From: Rikenellaceae bacterium
GTDB taxonomy: Bacteria; Bacteroidota; Bacteroidia; Bacteroidales; Rikenellaceae
Length of the DNA: 64,000 nt
Direction of reading: 5' to 3'
Assembly (NCBI GenBank): GCA_015059735.1
Contig: SUZX01000008.1
Location: 1 to 64,000, forward strand
The position numbers and the translations under genes were made by a program. Below are positions 27,407 through 36,179 of this stretch, piece by piece (positions within the stretch are counted from its first letter, which is position 1; the number at the start of each line of letters is the position of its first letter). The notes beneath the pieces were generated by a model that saw only the letters and a program-made list of their open reading frames with translations, was not told the DNA's origin and ran no database searches.

Positions 27407-28651
27407 ATGAAAGTATTGGTTATAGGCTCCGGAGGTCGTGAACACGCCATTGTCGATGCGTTGGCACGATCGCCACAAGTCGAAAAAATATTCTGTGCCC
27501 CCGGAAATGCCGGTATCGCTCAACAGGCCGAATGTATCGCAATTCGCGAAACCGAGATCGAGCGGCTACGAGACTTTGCCACAGAAAACAATATCGAACT
27601 TACGGTAGTAGGTCCCGAGGCAGCGTTAGCTGTCGGCGTGGTCGATTGTTTCAAAGCTGCCGGTCTGCGTATCTTCGGGCCTTCGAAAGCCGCCACACGG
27701 ATCGAGTCGTCAAAAGAGTTTGCCAAAGATTTGATGGCTCGTTATAACGTGCCGACAGCCGCCTATCGTTCGTTTACCGACTATACCGAAGCACAAGCAT
27801 ACGTTGCCTCGCGTCCCCTGCCCGCTGTATTGAAATACGATGGGTTGGCAGCCGGCAAAGGTGTTGTGATTGCCGAAACTTTGGCCGAAGCGGAGAGTGC
27901 TTTGAAAGATATGTTACTCGACGATAAATTTGGCGAGGGGAAAGTTGTTATCGAGGATTTCCTCACAGGTCCCGAATTCTCGTTTATGTGTTTCGTTTCA
28001 GGAACAAAAGTATGGCCGATGGTTTTGGCACAAGATCACAAAAGAGCTTATGATGGTGACAAAGGACCGAATACCGGAGGTATGGGAGCCTATTCACCGT
28101 TACCCTTCATTACGGCCGAGGATGAAGAATATGCCTTAGAAAAGATTCTAAAACCGGTTGCCGAAGCAATGGTTGCGGAGGGTTGTCCATTTGAGGGAGT
28201 ACTCTATGGTGGTCTTATGAAGACCCCACAAGGAATCAAAGTTATCGAGTTCAATGCCCGCTTTGGTGATCCCGAAACCGAAGTGGTACTCCCTCGCTTA
28301 AAGAGCGATATCGTAGAGATTTTCTGCGCGGTGGCAGACAACAAAGATGCACAACTCGAATGGTACAATGATGCGACATTAGGTATTGTCCTGGCCTCGA
28401 AGGGCTACCCCGAAGCGTATGAAAAAGGAGTGGAGATCAAAGGACTCGATACGGTTGAAAGTACCATTTATCATATGGGAACAAAACGTATTGATAATCG
28501 CATTGTGACCGCAGGAGGACGGGTATTGTTTGTTATCGGTCGTGGAGCGAACTTGACCGAAGCACGTGAAAACGCACTCCGAGATATCGCCCGCATCGAC
28601 TGTGACAATCTCTTCCACCGAAGCGATATCGGACATTGGGCACTCGACTGA
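27407..28651 (+). CDS. purD: Phosphoribosylamine--glycine ligase
   Basis: An ATP-grasp enzyme joining phosphoribosylamine and glycine to make GAR. The 414-residue protein begins [15 protein letters not shown] and has the GPSKAATRIESSKEFAKDLM, YDGLAAGKGVVIA and EFNARFGDPETEV blocks that bind ATP, glycine and magnesium. It lies 12 bases after purH and 25 bases before folD. Confidence 0.96.
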   Translation: MKVLVIGSGGREHAIVDALARSPQVEKIFCAPGNAGIAQQAECIAIRETEIERLRDFATENNIELTVVGPEAALAVGVVDCFKAAGLRIFGPSKAATRIESSKEFAKDLMARYNVPTAAYRSFTDYTEAQAYVASRPLPAVLKYDGLAAGKGVVIAETLAEAESALKDMLLDDKFGEGKVVIEDFLTGPEFSFMCFVSGTKVWPMVLAQDHKRAYDGDKGPNTGGMGAYSPLPFITAEDEEYALEKILKPVAEAMVAEGCPFEGVLYGGLMKTPQGIKVIEFNARFGDPETEVVLPRLKSDIVEIFCAVADNKDAQLEWYNDATLGIVLASKGYPEAYEKGVEIKGLDTVESTIYHMGTKRIDNRIVTAGGRVLFVIGRGANLTEARENALRDIARIDCDNLFHRSDIGHWALD

Positions 28652-28676
28652 CATAAAATTAAACAAATGTTTTTTC

Positions 28677-29528
28677 ATGGCGAAAATAATTAGCGGAAAA
28701 GAGCTCTCGGCGAAGTTGAAGGCCGAGATGGCCGCAGAGGTTGCGACCTTTCCGGCCAAATATGGGCGTGTACCCCATTTGGTAGTGATTCTGGTGGGAG
28801 AGGATCCCGGCAGTGTCTCTTATGTTACCGGAAAAGCCAAAGCTTCAGCCGAGGTGGGCATACGCAACACAACAATCCGAAAACCAGATACTATCTCTGA
28901 GGCGGAGTTGTTGGAGATTGTTGATCAGTTAAATGCCGATCCGGAGGTGGATGGCATCTTGGTACAATTGCCATTGCCAAAGCACATCAATTCAGACAAA
29001 GTAATTGCCGCCATCGACAAGTCGAAAGATGTCGATGGATTTCATCCGCTGAATGTTGCGGCTCTCTGGCAGAAGCACCCATGTACGCTACCTTGTACCC
29101 CAAAGGGTATTATCAAGATGCTCAAATCGGCTGGCGTGGAAATTGCCGGACGCAACGCCGTTGTAATCGGACGTAGCAACATCGTAGGTCTCCCCGTATC
29201 GAAACTTCTGCTCGACGAAAACGCTACGGTAACCACAGCTCACAGTCGTACTCGCAATCTCGGAGAGGTAACTCGAAAAGCAGAGATATTGGTTGTTGCC
29301 ATTGGTCGCCCGAAATTCGTTACAGCCGATATGGTAAGCGATGGTGCCGTTGTGATCGATGTGGGTGTTAACCGCGATCCTGAGACTGGCAAGCTATGTG
29401 GCGATGTCGATTATGCAGCCATCGAGCCAAAGGCATCGGTCATCACACCTGTCCCGGGCGGTGTAGGTCCGATGACCATCTGCTGTCTGATGGAGAATAC
29501 CATCGAATGTTTCTTGCGTCGATTCTAA
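28677..29528 (+). CDS. folD: Methylenetetrahydrofolate dehydrogenase / cyclohydrolase
   Basis: Interconverts 5,10-methylene-, methenyl- and 10-formyl-THF with NADP, supplying the formyl donor for PurN and PurH. The start is the ATG at 28677 (283 residues); upstream in-frame codons overlap purD. The catalytic Tyr-x3-Lys motif is visible in SYVTGKAKAS, followed by VDGILVQLPLPKHI, the Rossmann VIGRSNIVGLP and the TPVPGGVGPMT end motif. It is the last gene of the purine operon, followed by a very long hairpin terminator. Co-location with pur genes fits its metabolic role. Confidence 0.95.
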   Translation: MAKIISGKELSAKLKAEMAAEVATFPAKYGRVPHLVVILVGEDPGSVSYVTGKAKASAEVGIRNTTIRKPDTISEAELLEIVDQLNADPEVDGILVQLPLPKHINSDKVIAAIDKSKDVDGFHPLNVAALWQKHPCTLPCTPKGIIKMLKSAGVEIAGRNAVVIGRSNIVGLPVSKLLLDENATVTTAHSRTRNLGEVTRKAEILVVAIGRPKFVTADMVSDGAVVIDVGVNRDPETGKLCGDVDYAAIEPKASVITPVPGGVGPMTICCLMENTIECFLRRF

Positions 29529-29543
29529 TAAACAAAAGACGAT

Positions 29544-29591
29544 GATGAAAATATATGCCCGAACAAAATTGTTCGGGCATATATTTTCATC
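29544..29591. terminator. 22-bp perfect hairpin, bidirectional terminator
   Basis: Arms 29544-29565 and 29570-29591 are perfectly complementary around an AAAT loop. The hairpin lies between the converging folD and pnuT genes and can serve both. The A/T-rich base of the stem gives the U tract in each direction. Confidence 0.85.
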
Positions 29592-29604
29592 GCTATCAGA
29601 CCAA

Positions 29605-30189
29605 TCAGTGAGTAGTTTCGACTCGGATCTGTCTGTTCCAACGCATGTATCCCAAAATTGCGAGGAGGGAATAAAGAGCGTAGAGTCCCGCCGTTAACGG
29701 AATATCCTTATAGAGATACAATCCTACGGTAATCACATCTACGACCAACCACACCAACCACTGTTCGACATATTTACGCGACAACATCCAATAAGCGACA
29801 ATACAGAGTGCCGTAGTCAGACTATCCCAAAACGGCACACTGCTATCCGTAAATCGGGTCAAGACGAAATAAATCGCAATATGGATCACTCCATAGGCTC
29901 CAATAAGAGCCGGCAAAATCCGCCACGAAATATGACTAATACGCAGTGCTGTTTTCTTTTTTGCTCGCGGAGCATTGCGCCAAACCAACCAACCATACAA
30001 TCCGGCCAAGATGTAATAGGCCTGCATGGAGCAGTCGGCATAAAGTCCGGCTCGATAATAGAGCACGCCATGCACAATCGGCATGATGAGCCCCACAATC
30101 CAGAGGCGAATATCCGCTCTGTATTCAAGCCAAAGGTACAACAACCCCAAGACTACTCCAACGATTTGCAAGATCAGTTTCCACTCCAT
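29605..30189 (-). CDS. pnuT: PnuC-family transporter, probable thiamin transporter PnuT
   Basis: A 194-residue inner-membrane protein with about seven hydrophobic segments and the PnuC N-terminal pattern (VLGLLYLWLEYRADIRLW, GLYADCSMQAYYILAGLYGW). The start is the ATG at 30189; an upstream in-frame GTG adds nine polar residues and is less likely. PnuC proteins carry nicotinamide riboside, but this gene is 47 bases downstream of a TonB receptor under a TPP riboswitch. In Bacteroidota that arrangement marks the thiamin-specific subgroup (PnuT). The assignment to thiamin therefore rests on context. The thiamin pyrophosphokinase gene that often follows is not present. Confidence 0.85.
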   Translation of the reverse strand: MEWKLILQIVGVVLGLLYLWLEYRADIRLWIVGLIMPIVHGVLYYRAGLYADCSMQAYYILAGLYGWLVWRNAPRAKKKTALRISHISWRILPALIGAYGVIHIAIYFVLTRFTDSSVPFWDSLTTALCIVAYWMLSRKYVEQWLVWLVVDVITVGLYLYKDIPLTAGLYALYSLLAILGYMRWNRQIRVETTH

Positions 30190-30236
30190 GGTCCTCTTCC
30201 ATTTATATTCTCTCACCCGACGAATCGGATTAATCG

Positions 30237-32537
30237 CTAAAATTTCACCGTCACATTGGCCAACAGATGGATCGGAGCCTGCGGGAAATAGTAGGCATGA
30301 TCGGTTTGGGCACCTTCATAGGCCTCCGACCAACCATAACCGTTGCTGCAATAATCAGCGTTGAAAAGGTTGTAAATCGCCACTCCGAATCGCACACTTC
30401 GTGCGGCTTTTGTCTGCAAGGTATAACCCAAATTCAGGTTGGTTACACAATAATCATCCAACATCATCGCAGGATTTACATAGTTGGTAAAATATTGGCG
30501 TCCGACATATTGTGTATGCAATACTGCTTCGAATCCTTTGTGATGAAAATCAAGCAACAAGGCCGCCGTAGTTTTCGGGGAGTAGGCCAATCGAGTAGTC
30601 CCCATCTTTACGGTATGGTATCCATAATAGCCAGCAACATTTCCCGTCAAAGCATAGTCCACCACGCGGTGTACATAATTCTCGATGCAGTTTTGCGAGA
30701 AAGTAGCCTGCGCACTCGCCGTAAACCATTTAGCTACTTTCCATGTTGTCGAGAGTTCCACGCCTCGCCGATAGCTGTCTTCTACATTGTCGTTGATCGA
30801 ATCGTAACCATCGTTGATACGACCCGTAGGAACTAATTGATCCTTATACTTCATGTAGTAAAGATTAATTCCCAACGAAAAATCCGGCATAGTATAAGTG
30901 TAGCCCAACTCAAAATCGTGGAGTAATTCCGACTTCGGATAGCTGCCGGCCTCGGCAAACATGTAACGATCGGTAAAGTCTCCACGCGTAGGCTCTTTTT
31001 GAGCAATGGCATAGGAGAAATAAAAATTGTGTCGTTTATTGAGCGTATAACTAACTCCGAGGTGCGGATTGACAAAATGATATTGTTTATCAACCGCAAT
31101 AGGCTGCATGCCGACTTCTTCCGAAACATAGTTGTCGTTTACCCCCCAAGCCTGATAATTGACATAGCGATATTGCAGGTCGGCAAAAAGCCGCAAACCC
31201 TCAACAACCTGCCAATTGGCTCGAACAAAAAGGTTGGCATCGTGCTTGTCGACATCATTATCATACCAACGATGAGTTATTTGGTTACTTTCCAATCCTT
31301 GTACCCAACTCAACGTACCGTAATGAGGACAAGTATAATAACTATACGATCCGCCAAAGTTCAAATCAAGTTGTTTCGTAGTATACCCGAAAGCCGCCTG
31401 CAATCCGCCCATGTGGTTACGCATATATTTATCGCGAATCATGTCTGCTTCCACTTTATTGCCATCGGAATCGTAAGCCAAATCATCTCCGAATCCGTAT
31501 TCCGCCAATTTGCGTCCCTCTTTGTATTGCTCGTAAAAACCATAACCATAGGTATAGAATGCTGTGGCATTCATCGTCCAACGCTCATTGAATCGGTGAT
31601 TTAGAATCAACTGATTATTGAGTTGTAGATAGTTGTCGGTTTGATTACCAAAATACCCCACTGTCGCACGTTTTACTTCGCCATCATCCATATAGTAATA
31701 GGAGTGATTCCCGTTCGAGGTATAATACATACCCTCCGAATTGAAGCGACGACCATTGAGCAACATCTCCTCTTTTGTGACTCCCGTATAAGTCAGACCC
31801 GTTTTGGCCTTACCGCCGAACGATACCAATTTCAGCATGGTATTTCCATTATAATACCCCGTCTGCAACATATAGGATTTCAGATCCGTTGCTCCTCGGT
31901 CGATATAACCATCCGAGCCGATATGTGTCAGTCGGGCATCGAGACTCCAATGTCCACCAAGTAGTCCCGAGGAGATTGCCACCGCCTGTTTGTTGGTATT
32001 ATACGAGCCATAAGATAGCGCAACTTCGCCACGAAAATCGGTTGGCAAAGCATCGGTTGTCATGCTGATTGCACCACCGAAAGCTCCGGTACCATTGGTC
32101 GAGACTCCGGCTCCACGTTGCACTTGAATCGTTCCAACGGCCGACAACAAATCTGGGGTGTCGTACCAATACATCGCATGCGAATCGGGATTGTTCATCG
32201 AAACACCGTTGATCGTCACATTCAGCCGCGTAGCATCTGTTCCACGCAAGCGCATCGACGTTCCTCCGATACCGATACCGGTTTCGTTGGTTGCCACCAT
32301 CGAGGGGGTCAATGCCAACACCGAAGGAATGTCCAAGCCATAGTTGTTGCGAGCAATCTCCGTACGCGAGAGATCCGAATAGGCCACAGGTGTTGATGTC
32401 GTAGCGCGAGTTGCGGTTACTTCGATCTCCTGTAAACGGTACATGCGCACCGAATCTTTGTTGCTCGCCTCCTGTGTTTGAGCAACGGCAGCCGTACACA
32501 TGGCGAGGGCTGCAATGGGTAATAGATACCTTTTCAT
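30237..32537 (-). CDS. TonB-dependent outer-membrane receptor, probable thiamin uptake
   Basis: The 766-residue protein has a signal peptide (MKRYLLPIAALAMCTAAVAQ). A plug domain follows (about 40-150: MYRLQEIEVTATRA, TSMRLRGTDATRLNVTINGV, IQVQRGAGVSTNGTGAFGGAI), and then a 22-strand-type barrel ending in LLANVTVKF. Family membership is certain. The ligand is inferred from the TPP riboswitch in its 5' leader and from the PnuC-family gene downstream: thiamin or a thiamin phosphate or precursor. It would bring the substrate across the outer membrane for PnuT to move across the inner membrane. Confidence 0.93.
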   Translation of the reverse strand: MKRYLLPIAALAMCTAAVAQTQEASNKDSVRMYRLQEIEVTATRATTSTPVAYSDLSRTEIARNNYGLDIPSVLALTPSMVATNETGIGIGGTSMRLRGTDATRLNVTINGVSMNNPDSHAMYWYDTPDLLSAVGTIQVQRGAGVSTNGTGAFGGAISMTTDALPTDFRGEVALSYGSYNTNKQAVAISSGLLGGHWSLDARLTHIGSDGYIDRGATDLKSYMLQTGYYNGNTMLKLVSFGGKAKTGLTYTGVTKEEMLLNGRRFNSEGMYYTSNGNHSYYYMDDGEVKRATVGYFGNQTDNYLQLNNQLILNHRFNERWTMNATAFYTYGYGFYEQYKEGRKLAEYGFGDDLAYDSDGNKVEADMIRDKYMRNHMGGLQAAFGYTTKQLDLNFGGSYSYYTCPHYGTLSWVQGLESNQITHRWYDNDVDKHDANLFVRANWQVVEGLRLFADLQYRYVNYQAWGVNDNYVSEEVGMQPIAVDKQYHFVNPHLGVSYTLNKRHNFYFSYAIAQKEPTRGDFTDRYMFAEAGSYPKSELLHDFELGYTYTMPDFSLGINLYYMKYKDQLVPTGRINDGYDSINDNVEDSYRRGVELSTTWKVAKWFTASAQATFSQNCIENYVHRVVDYALTGNVAGYYGYHTVKMGTTRLAYSPKTTAALLLDFHHKGFEAVLHTQYVGRQYFTNYVNPAMMLDDYCVTNLNLGYTLQTKAARSVRFGVAIYNLFNADYCSNGYGWSEAYEGAQTDHAYYFPQAPIHLLANVTVKF

Positions 32538-32587
32538 GTTTTTGAACCTTTAAGTTAAAGAACTGAAAAGGGGTATGTGTATTGATT

Positions 32588-32667
32588 GTACTACTTCCCG
32601 GTCTCGGCATTACCCGTATCCGGTTCAATGGGTATAATCTCAGCCTGCGAAGCAAGCACCCCTTAGA
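32588..32667 (-). ncRNA. TPP riboswitch (THI element)
   Basis: Read on the minus strand the leader contains the conserved THI-box blocks in order: GGGGTGC, CAGGCTGAGATTATACCC, TGAACCGGATACGGGTAATGCC and ACCGGGAAGT. These cover P1 to P5 and include the pyrimidine-sensing CTGAGA and the pyrophosphate-sensing ACCGGAT..GGATAATGCC-like half. It ends about 50 bases before the receptor start codon. No terminator-like T-run follows it, so control is more likely on translation initiation than on termination. High TPP should repress the receptor and pnuT. Confidence 0.95.
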
Positions 32668-32676
32668 TTGTCGGGA

Positions 32677-32684
32677 CAAAGGTA
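32677..32684 (-). promoter_or_regulatory. -7 promoter element of the TPP-controlled operon
   Basis: Minus-strand TACCTTTG matches TAnnTTTG and lies just upstream of the riboswitch, so the transcript would begin near the P1 stem. The -33 box is weak (ATTT at 19 bases). Confidence 0.55.
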
Positions 32685-32737
32685 AGAAAAAATAAGAATT
32701 GGGAAATGATTTTTCGAATTTTATTTTGTATTTTCCC

Positions 32738-32773
32738 AAAAACGCCCGAATCTCTTCACAAGAAATTCGGGCG
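32738..32773 (-). terminator. Terminator of the FKBP-like lipoprotein operon
   Basis: Arms 32743-32751 and 32765-32773 pair perfectly (9 bp). On the minus strand the stem is followed by TTTTTGGG. It lies 25 bases past the stop of the 511-residue lipoprotein. Confidence 0.75.
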
Positions 32774-32797
32774 ACAATCTTTTATTTAATACTTCAA

Positions 32798-34333
32798 TCA
32801 ATAATCCTCTGTGCTATTATCCGGCTCGATATATATCTGGAAGATCAGCGGACAATACGACGGGATTTCGGTAGTCACGGTAGTAGTGGTCGTCGTTGTG
32901 ATGGCCGAATCGTAATAACCGCTGTAGTAATCATCGTAATAGCCACCATAATAACCGCCATAGCCACCATAATAGCCACCATAATAGCCGCTATAATAGT
33001 TGTTGTAATAGCTGTTATAATAACTCAGATAATTCAAATAATCGTAATAGTCGGCCGAAATGCCTCCCGAGGAACTGGTTGTCGAAGAGCCATTCTGTCC
33101 TGCCGATCCATAACCATTGGTCGATGTGGTTATAAAGGTAGCCCATTGACCGAATTTCAAATTCGGGACCGTATAATAAAATGCCGAAATCAAGCCGCCG
33201 CTACTCGGAGTATATTCAATCGCTTCTCCGGCAGTATATCCACTGCCATAGATCAACTCTTTCACTTCGTTGATATTCGTATCGAAAATAAAGCCATCAA
33301 GGAATCGACCTATATACCAGATCTTCGCTGTTTTATTCAATCCGACAGAGTCTGCATCCAATGTTGCAACCCCCGCATAAGCCTCCTCTGAATGGAAACG
33401 CTTAACCAAAGCCTGTGCAATTTTCTCTTCCAATCCGGCATCGTTGTAAGGCGAAACCTCATAAGGTTTCATTTTATATTTGTCCGACTTAGGGTATTTC
33501 AAACGATCTTTTGCCGGATCATAGCGTAAGTTGACATAAAGTTGAGCGATGCTGTCTTTGGCAATAACCCAACGATTTACCAAATTATAGGGGTGTTTCG
33601 GATCGGTCGGAGCAAGTTGTTCTTGCTTGGTCGAAGAGTTCTCCGAATCGTTTTTCTTCGGCTCCTCACGACCACCATTCTCCTCACAAAAATAATCGAC
33701 CTGTGAGCCCTCCAATTCCAACGGATTCTTTACGGTATCACAAATCTCCAACTCCACCCGCAACGGACGACCGGAAGCCAACGAAGTTTCACCCTCATAG
33801 CCGCCTGAGCCCTCCAAACCATTCGAACCGACTAACAACGAAGGCAGATAGAGCACCACTTTGGAACCTTCTCGCAGTTTAATTTTTCGAGCACCGTTAT
33901 CCAACGACAATTCGTTACGCATGGCCAAATAAACGCCCTCTTGAATGTCGGCACCATCTGCACCACAATAACGATAAAACGGGACATAGTGGGTATAGCG
34001 CGTAAAAGTATTGAGCAATTTAGCTTCATCGGCATTACGCGTAAGCACGATGCTGCCATCCAAACTGCGACCTGAGAAATTGTAGCTCAACCACATATCG
34101 CCAGCACCGATAGGCGAAGCATCCTTATCTCCCTCTTCGATCACCTCGACATAATATCCCGATTTTCCGACCGGCTGAAAATTAGCCAATAACTCGGGTT
34201 TGTTTTGGGTAATATAGGCCTCCAACGATTGGGACTCGAACTTATCGTAATCTTCGGTGGTCTCCTCAGCGCAAGAGGTCAGTGCCACAACTCCGGCAAC
34301 CACTGCATAGAACAGGAATTGGATTGATTTCAT
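32798..34333 (-). CDS. FKBP-like lipoprotein with a Tyr/Gly-rich insert
   Basis: A 511-residue lipoprotein: signal peptide with lipobox-like ALTSC, Cys near residue 21. Two regions look like FKBP-type modules. The second has an EVKELIYGSGYTAGEAIEYTPS stretch and the FKBP end pattern 'YGSAG..PLIFQIYIE'. Between YGSAGQ and PLIFQIYIE, where FKBP domains have a short flap, there is an insert of about 75 residues. The insert holds a Ser/Thr run, then dense YYGGYY-type repeats rich in Tyr, Gly and Asp, then a Thr run. Peptidyl-prolyl isomerase activity is doubtful; an envelope or surface role is an inference. It lies 15 bases after a smaller FKBP-like lipoprotein in one operon. Confidence 0.7.
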   Translation of the reverse strand: MKSIQFLFYAVVAGVVALTSCAEETTEDYDKFESQSLEAYITQNKPELLANFQPVGKSGYYVEVIEEGDKDASPIGAGDMWLSYNFSGRSLDGSIVLTRNADEAKLLNTFTRYTHYVPFYRYCGADGADIQEGVYLAMRNELSLDNGARKIKLREGSKVVLYLPSLLVGSNGLEGSGGYEGETSLASGRPLRVELEICDTVKNPLELEGSQVDYFCEENGGREEPKKNDSENSSTKQEQLAPTDPKHPYNLVNRWVIAKDSIAQLYVNLRYDPAKDRLKYPKSDKYKMKPYEVSPYNDAGLEEKIAQALVKRFHSEEAYAGVATLDADSVGLNKTAKIWYIGRFLDGFIFDTNINEVKELIYGSGYTAGEAIEYTPSSGGLISAFYYTVPNLKFGQWATFITTSTNGYGSAGQNGSSTTSSSGGISADYYDYLNYLSYYNSYYNNYYSGYYGGYYGGYGGYYGGYYDDYYSGYYDSAITTTTTTTVTTEIPSYCPLIFQIYIEPDNSTEDY

Positions 34334-34348
34334 ATCTTGTATTCGTTT

Positions 34349-34969
34349 TTACTCAACGGTGTTTATTGTAAAGAAGATCGCCAAAGGGCTCTCTTTCTCG
34401 ATGATCCCCAAATCTTCATCGCCATAAGCCATGTTATAGGTCATATAAGCCTCGACATGATCACCTTGGCGACATCCCAATAACGCAAGCCGCAGGCCGT
34501 TTATTATGCCGGAAGAGGCCGGTGTGATCACTTTGGGTTCGAAATTCCAAATTCCGATCGGATTTCCCTCTTCGTCTTTGAGTGTCAAACCCAATTTTTC
34601 GAGTTTCTGTTCCCATTCGGGATCATTGGTATAAATCGGAACGGTTGTGTCGGTAATGGAGGTATAATTATCAAAAGAGTAGATTCGGAAAGTAATTGCC
34701 ACCTTCGACGACGCAGTCACTTTTGGCCAATTGACACGGTCGGGATCGTAGTAATTTTCGATATAACGATAGACCTTATTCCCCGCAGTGGTATAAAACG
34801 GCAAAGAGCTACCCTCCTCCAAATTCTCTTCGGCAACCAAACGCGGCGAATGTGACGAGGTAAGAAACGATTCGATACGTTTACGCTGTTCGGGCTGCAC
34901 ATCGCCCTCTTTCGAACAACCGAACCACAGCATGGGGAACAATAGCAATATGGCAAAAAATTTTTTCAT
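34349..34969 (-). CDS. Small FKBP-like lipoprotein
   Basis: A 206-residue lipoprotein starting MKKFFAILLLFPMLWFGCSKE (lipobox FGC). In-frame starts at 34975 and 34987 are possible but put extra residues before the signal. The C-terminal third resembles an FKBP-type prolyl isomerase: 'IINGLRLALLGCRQGDHVEAYMTYNMAYGD' style sequence ending with PLAIFFTINTVE. Similar FKBP lipoproteins occur in Bacteroidota, for example GldI-type proteins in gliding species, but no motility genes are nearby. First gene of a two-gene operon with the Tyr-rich lipoprotein. Confidence 0.75.
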   Translation of the reverse strand: MKKFFAILLLFPMLWFGCSKEGDVQPEQRKRIESFLTSSHSPRLVAEENLEEGSSLPFYTTAGNKVYRYIENYYDPDRVNWPKVTASSKVAITFRIYSFDNYTSITDTTVPIYTNDPEWEQKLEKLGLTLKDEEGNPIGIWNFEPKVITPASSGIINGLRLALLGCRQGDHVEAYMTYNMAYGDEDLGIIEKESPLAIFFTINTVE

Positions 34970-34984
34970 TGGCATACAATCGTG

Positions 34985-35016
34985 CAAATTTACAAAAACT
35001 ATCGGATATATGCGAA
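34985..35016 (-). promoter_or_regulatory. Promoter of the FKBP-like lipoprotein operon
   Basis: Minus-strand TAAATTTG (34985-34992) matches TAnnTTTG, with TTCG (one mismatch) 20 bases upstream at 35013-35016. It is 15 bases from the ATG at 34969. Confidence 0.55.
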
Positions 35017-35104
35017 TTTATGCAAAAATAACATCTTTTTTCGCACAATTGTATCGGACACAGGTCGAGAACTGCCTTAAACCGCGATTTTCAATCGGCA
35101 AATC

Positions 35105-36007
35105 TCAATTGCTTCGGGCACTGCGGCTGTAATTTACCATCACTACACCTCCGAAGACCATCACTGCGGCCAGTACCTTTTGCCAACTGAGCGTATCCAT
35201 ACCTACCCATATACTGATCACAATCGCGATGATGGGTTGCACATAGGAGTACATGCTCACCAATGTCGGCCGAATGCGTTTCTGTCCATAAGGAATCAAG
35301 AAGTAAGCAATGCAGGTCGAAAAAACAATCAGAAAGGCCAATTCGGAGAGGATTGCAGGGGGTAGAGTCATGAAATCAATTGTCACAAGTTCGCCAAATG
35401 CAAAAGGCAACGACAATATTGTGGAAAACAGGAAGATCCATTTCAAAAAGGAGATGAGCGAATATTTGGCGATCAAAGGTTTGAAAAAGCCCAAATAAAG
35501 GGCAAAACTGATGGTGTTGAGCAACATCAGAAAGACTCCCTCGGGTTTAGTTTCCAACACCACGCCCGATGCGTTGGTCGTATTGACAATCAAATAAGTA
35601 ACACCCAAAAAACTCATCAGTACCCCACCTGCTTTTCGGACTGTGATCGGCTCTTTCAAGGCATAGGCTGCGATGAACATGGTATAGAGAGGCGACAGCG
35701 ACGAGAGGATCGAACAATCCATCGGAGTAATCTCGGAAATTGCAGACAAGAAAGTCATCTGCGTCAGGAAAAATCCCAAAAACGAGGCAGCACAGATCTT
35801 CGGGAGGTCGCGCAACTCTACCTTTTCGTGCGGCAGGAACAATCCGAGCAACCAAAACAACAGGCCGGCACCGATAGAACGCAGAAAGAAGAGAACGATC
35901 GGCGAGATCAGATGACTGCCTGTCAAATCTTTACACACGATGATATTGACTCCGAAAATGACATAAGCCACAAAACAGGCCAAATGTCCCATGCTTGAAT
36001 CTTTCAT
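35105..36007 (-). CDS. DMT-superfamily permease (EamA domains)
   Basis: A 300-residue inner-membrane protein with ten hydrophobic segments in two EamA repeats. The first repeat contains FGVNIIVCKDL and the second ends with SMYSYVQPIIAIVISIW. The start is the ATG at 36007; the longer frame begins with TTG at 36037. The substrate (metabolite efflux or uptake) cannot be predicted. A second DMT permease with a similar end motif is encoded at 57958. Confidence 0.88.
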   Translation of the reverse strand: MKDSSMGHLACFVAYVIFGVNIIVCKDLTGSHLISPIVLFFLRSIGAGLLFWLLGLFLPHEKVELRDLPKICAASFLGFFLTQMTFLSAISEITPMDCSILSSLSPLYTMFIAAYALKEPITVRKAGGVLMSFLGVTYLIVNTTNASGVVLETKPEGVFLMLLNTISFALYLGFFKPLIAKYSLISFLKWIFLFSTILSLPFAFGELVTIDFMTLPPAILSELAFLIVFSTCIAYFLIPYGQKRIRPTLVSMYSYVQPIIAIVISIWVGMDTLSWQKVLAAVMVFGGVVMVNYSRSARSN

Positions 36008-36051
36008 AAATTCAAATCTTACGTTTTGCGCAATCAAGAAAAATACAGATG

Positions 36052-36059
36052 CAAAGATA
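36052..36059 (-). promoter_or_regulatory. -7 element for the DMT permease
   Basis: Minus-strand TATCTTTG matches TAnnTTTG, 45 bases before the ATG at 36007. It faces a divergent plus-strand element at 36080. No clear -33 box. Confidence 0.4.
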
Positions 36060-36079
36060 GTTTATTTGGATTTATTTTC

Positions 36080-36087
36080 TACCTTTG
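36080..36087 (+). promoter_or_regulatory. -7 promoter element upstream of the rod-shaped RNA
   Basis: TACCTTTG matches TAnnTTTG exactly. Transcription would start near 36094 and run into the rod-shaped RNA at 36180-36347. A second, weaker candidate (CATATTTG, 36166-36173) would place the start at the base of the rod itself. Confidence 0.5.
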
Positions 36088-36179
36088 TTGCGATACTTAA
36101 CCAATCAATCACAAAACTTAAATTTGCCTATGAAGCATTAGCGTAGTCAAATACGCACATTTTAGACATATTTGAAAAA

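Noticed and set aside
32798..33060. Tandem DNA repeats as a possible CRISPR array
   Set aside because: The repeated TAATAGCC-type units are short, unspaced and in frame with a Tyr/Gly-rich coding region; they are coding repeats.
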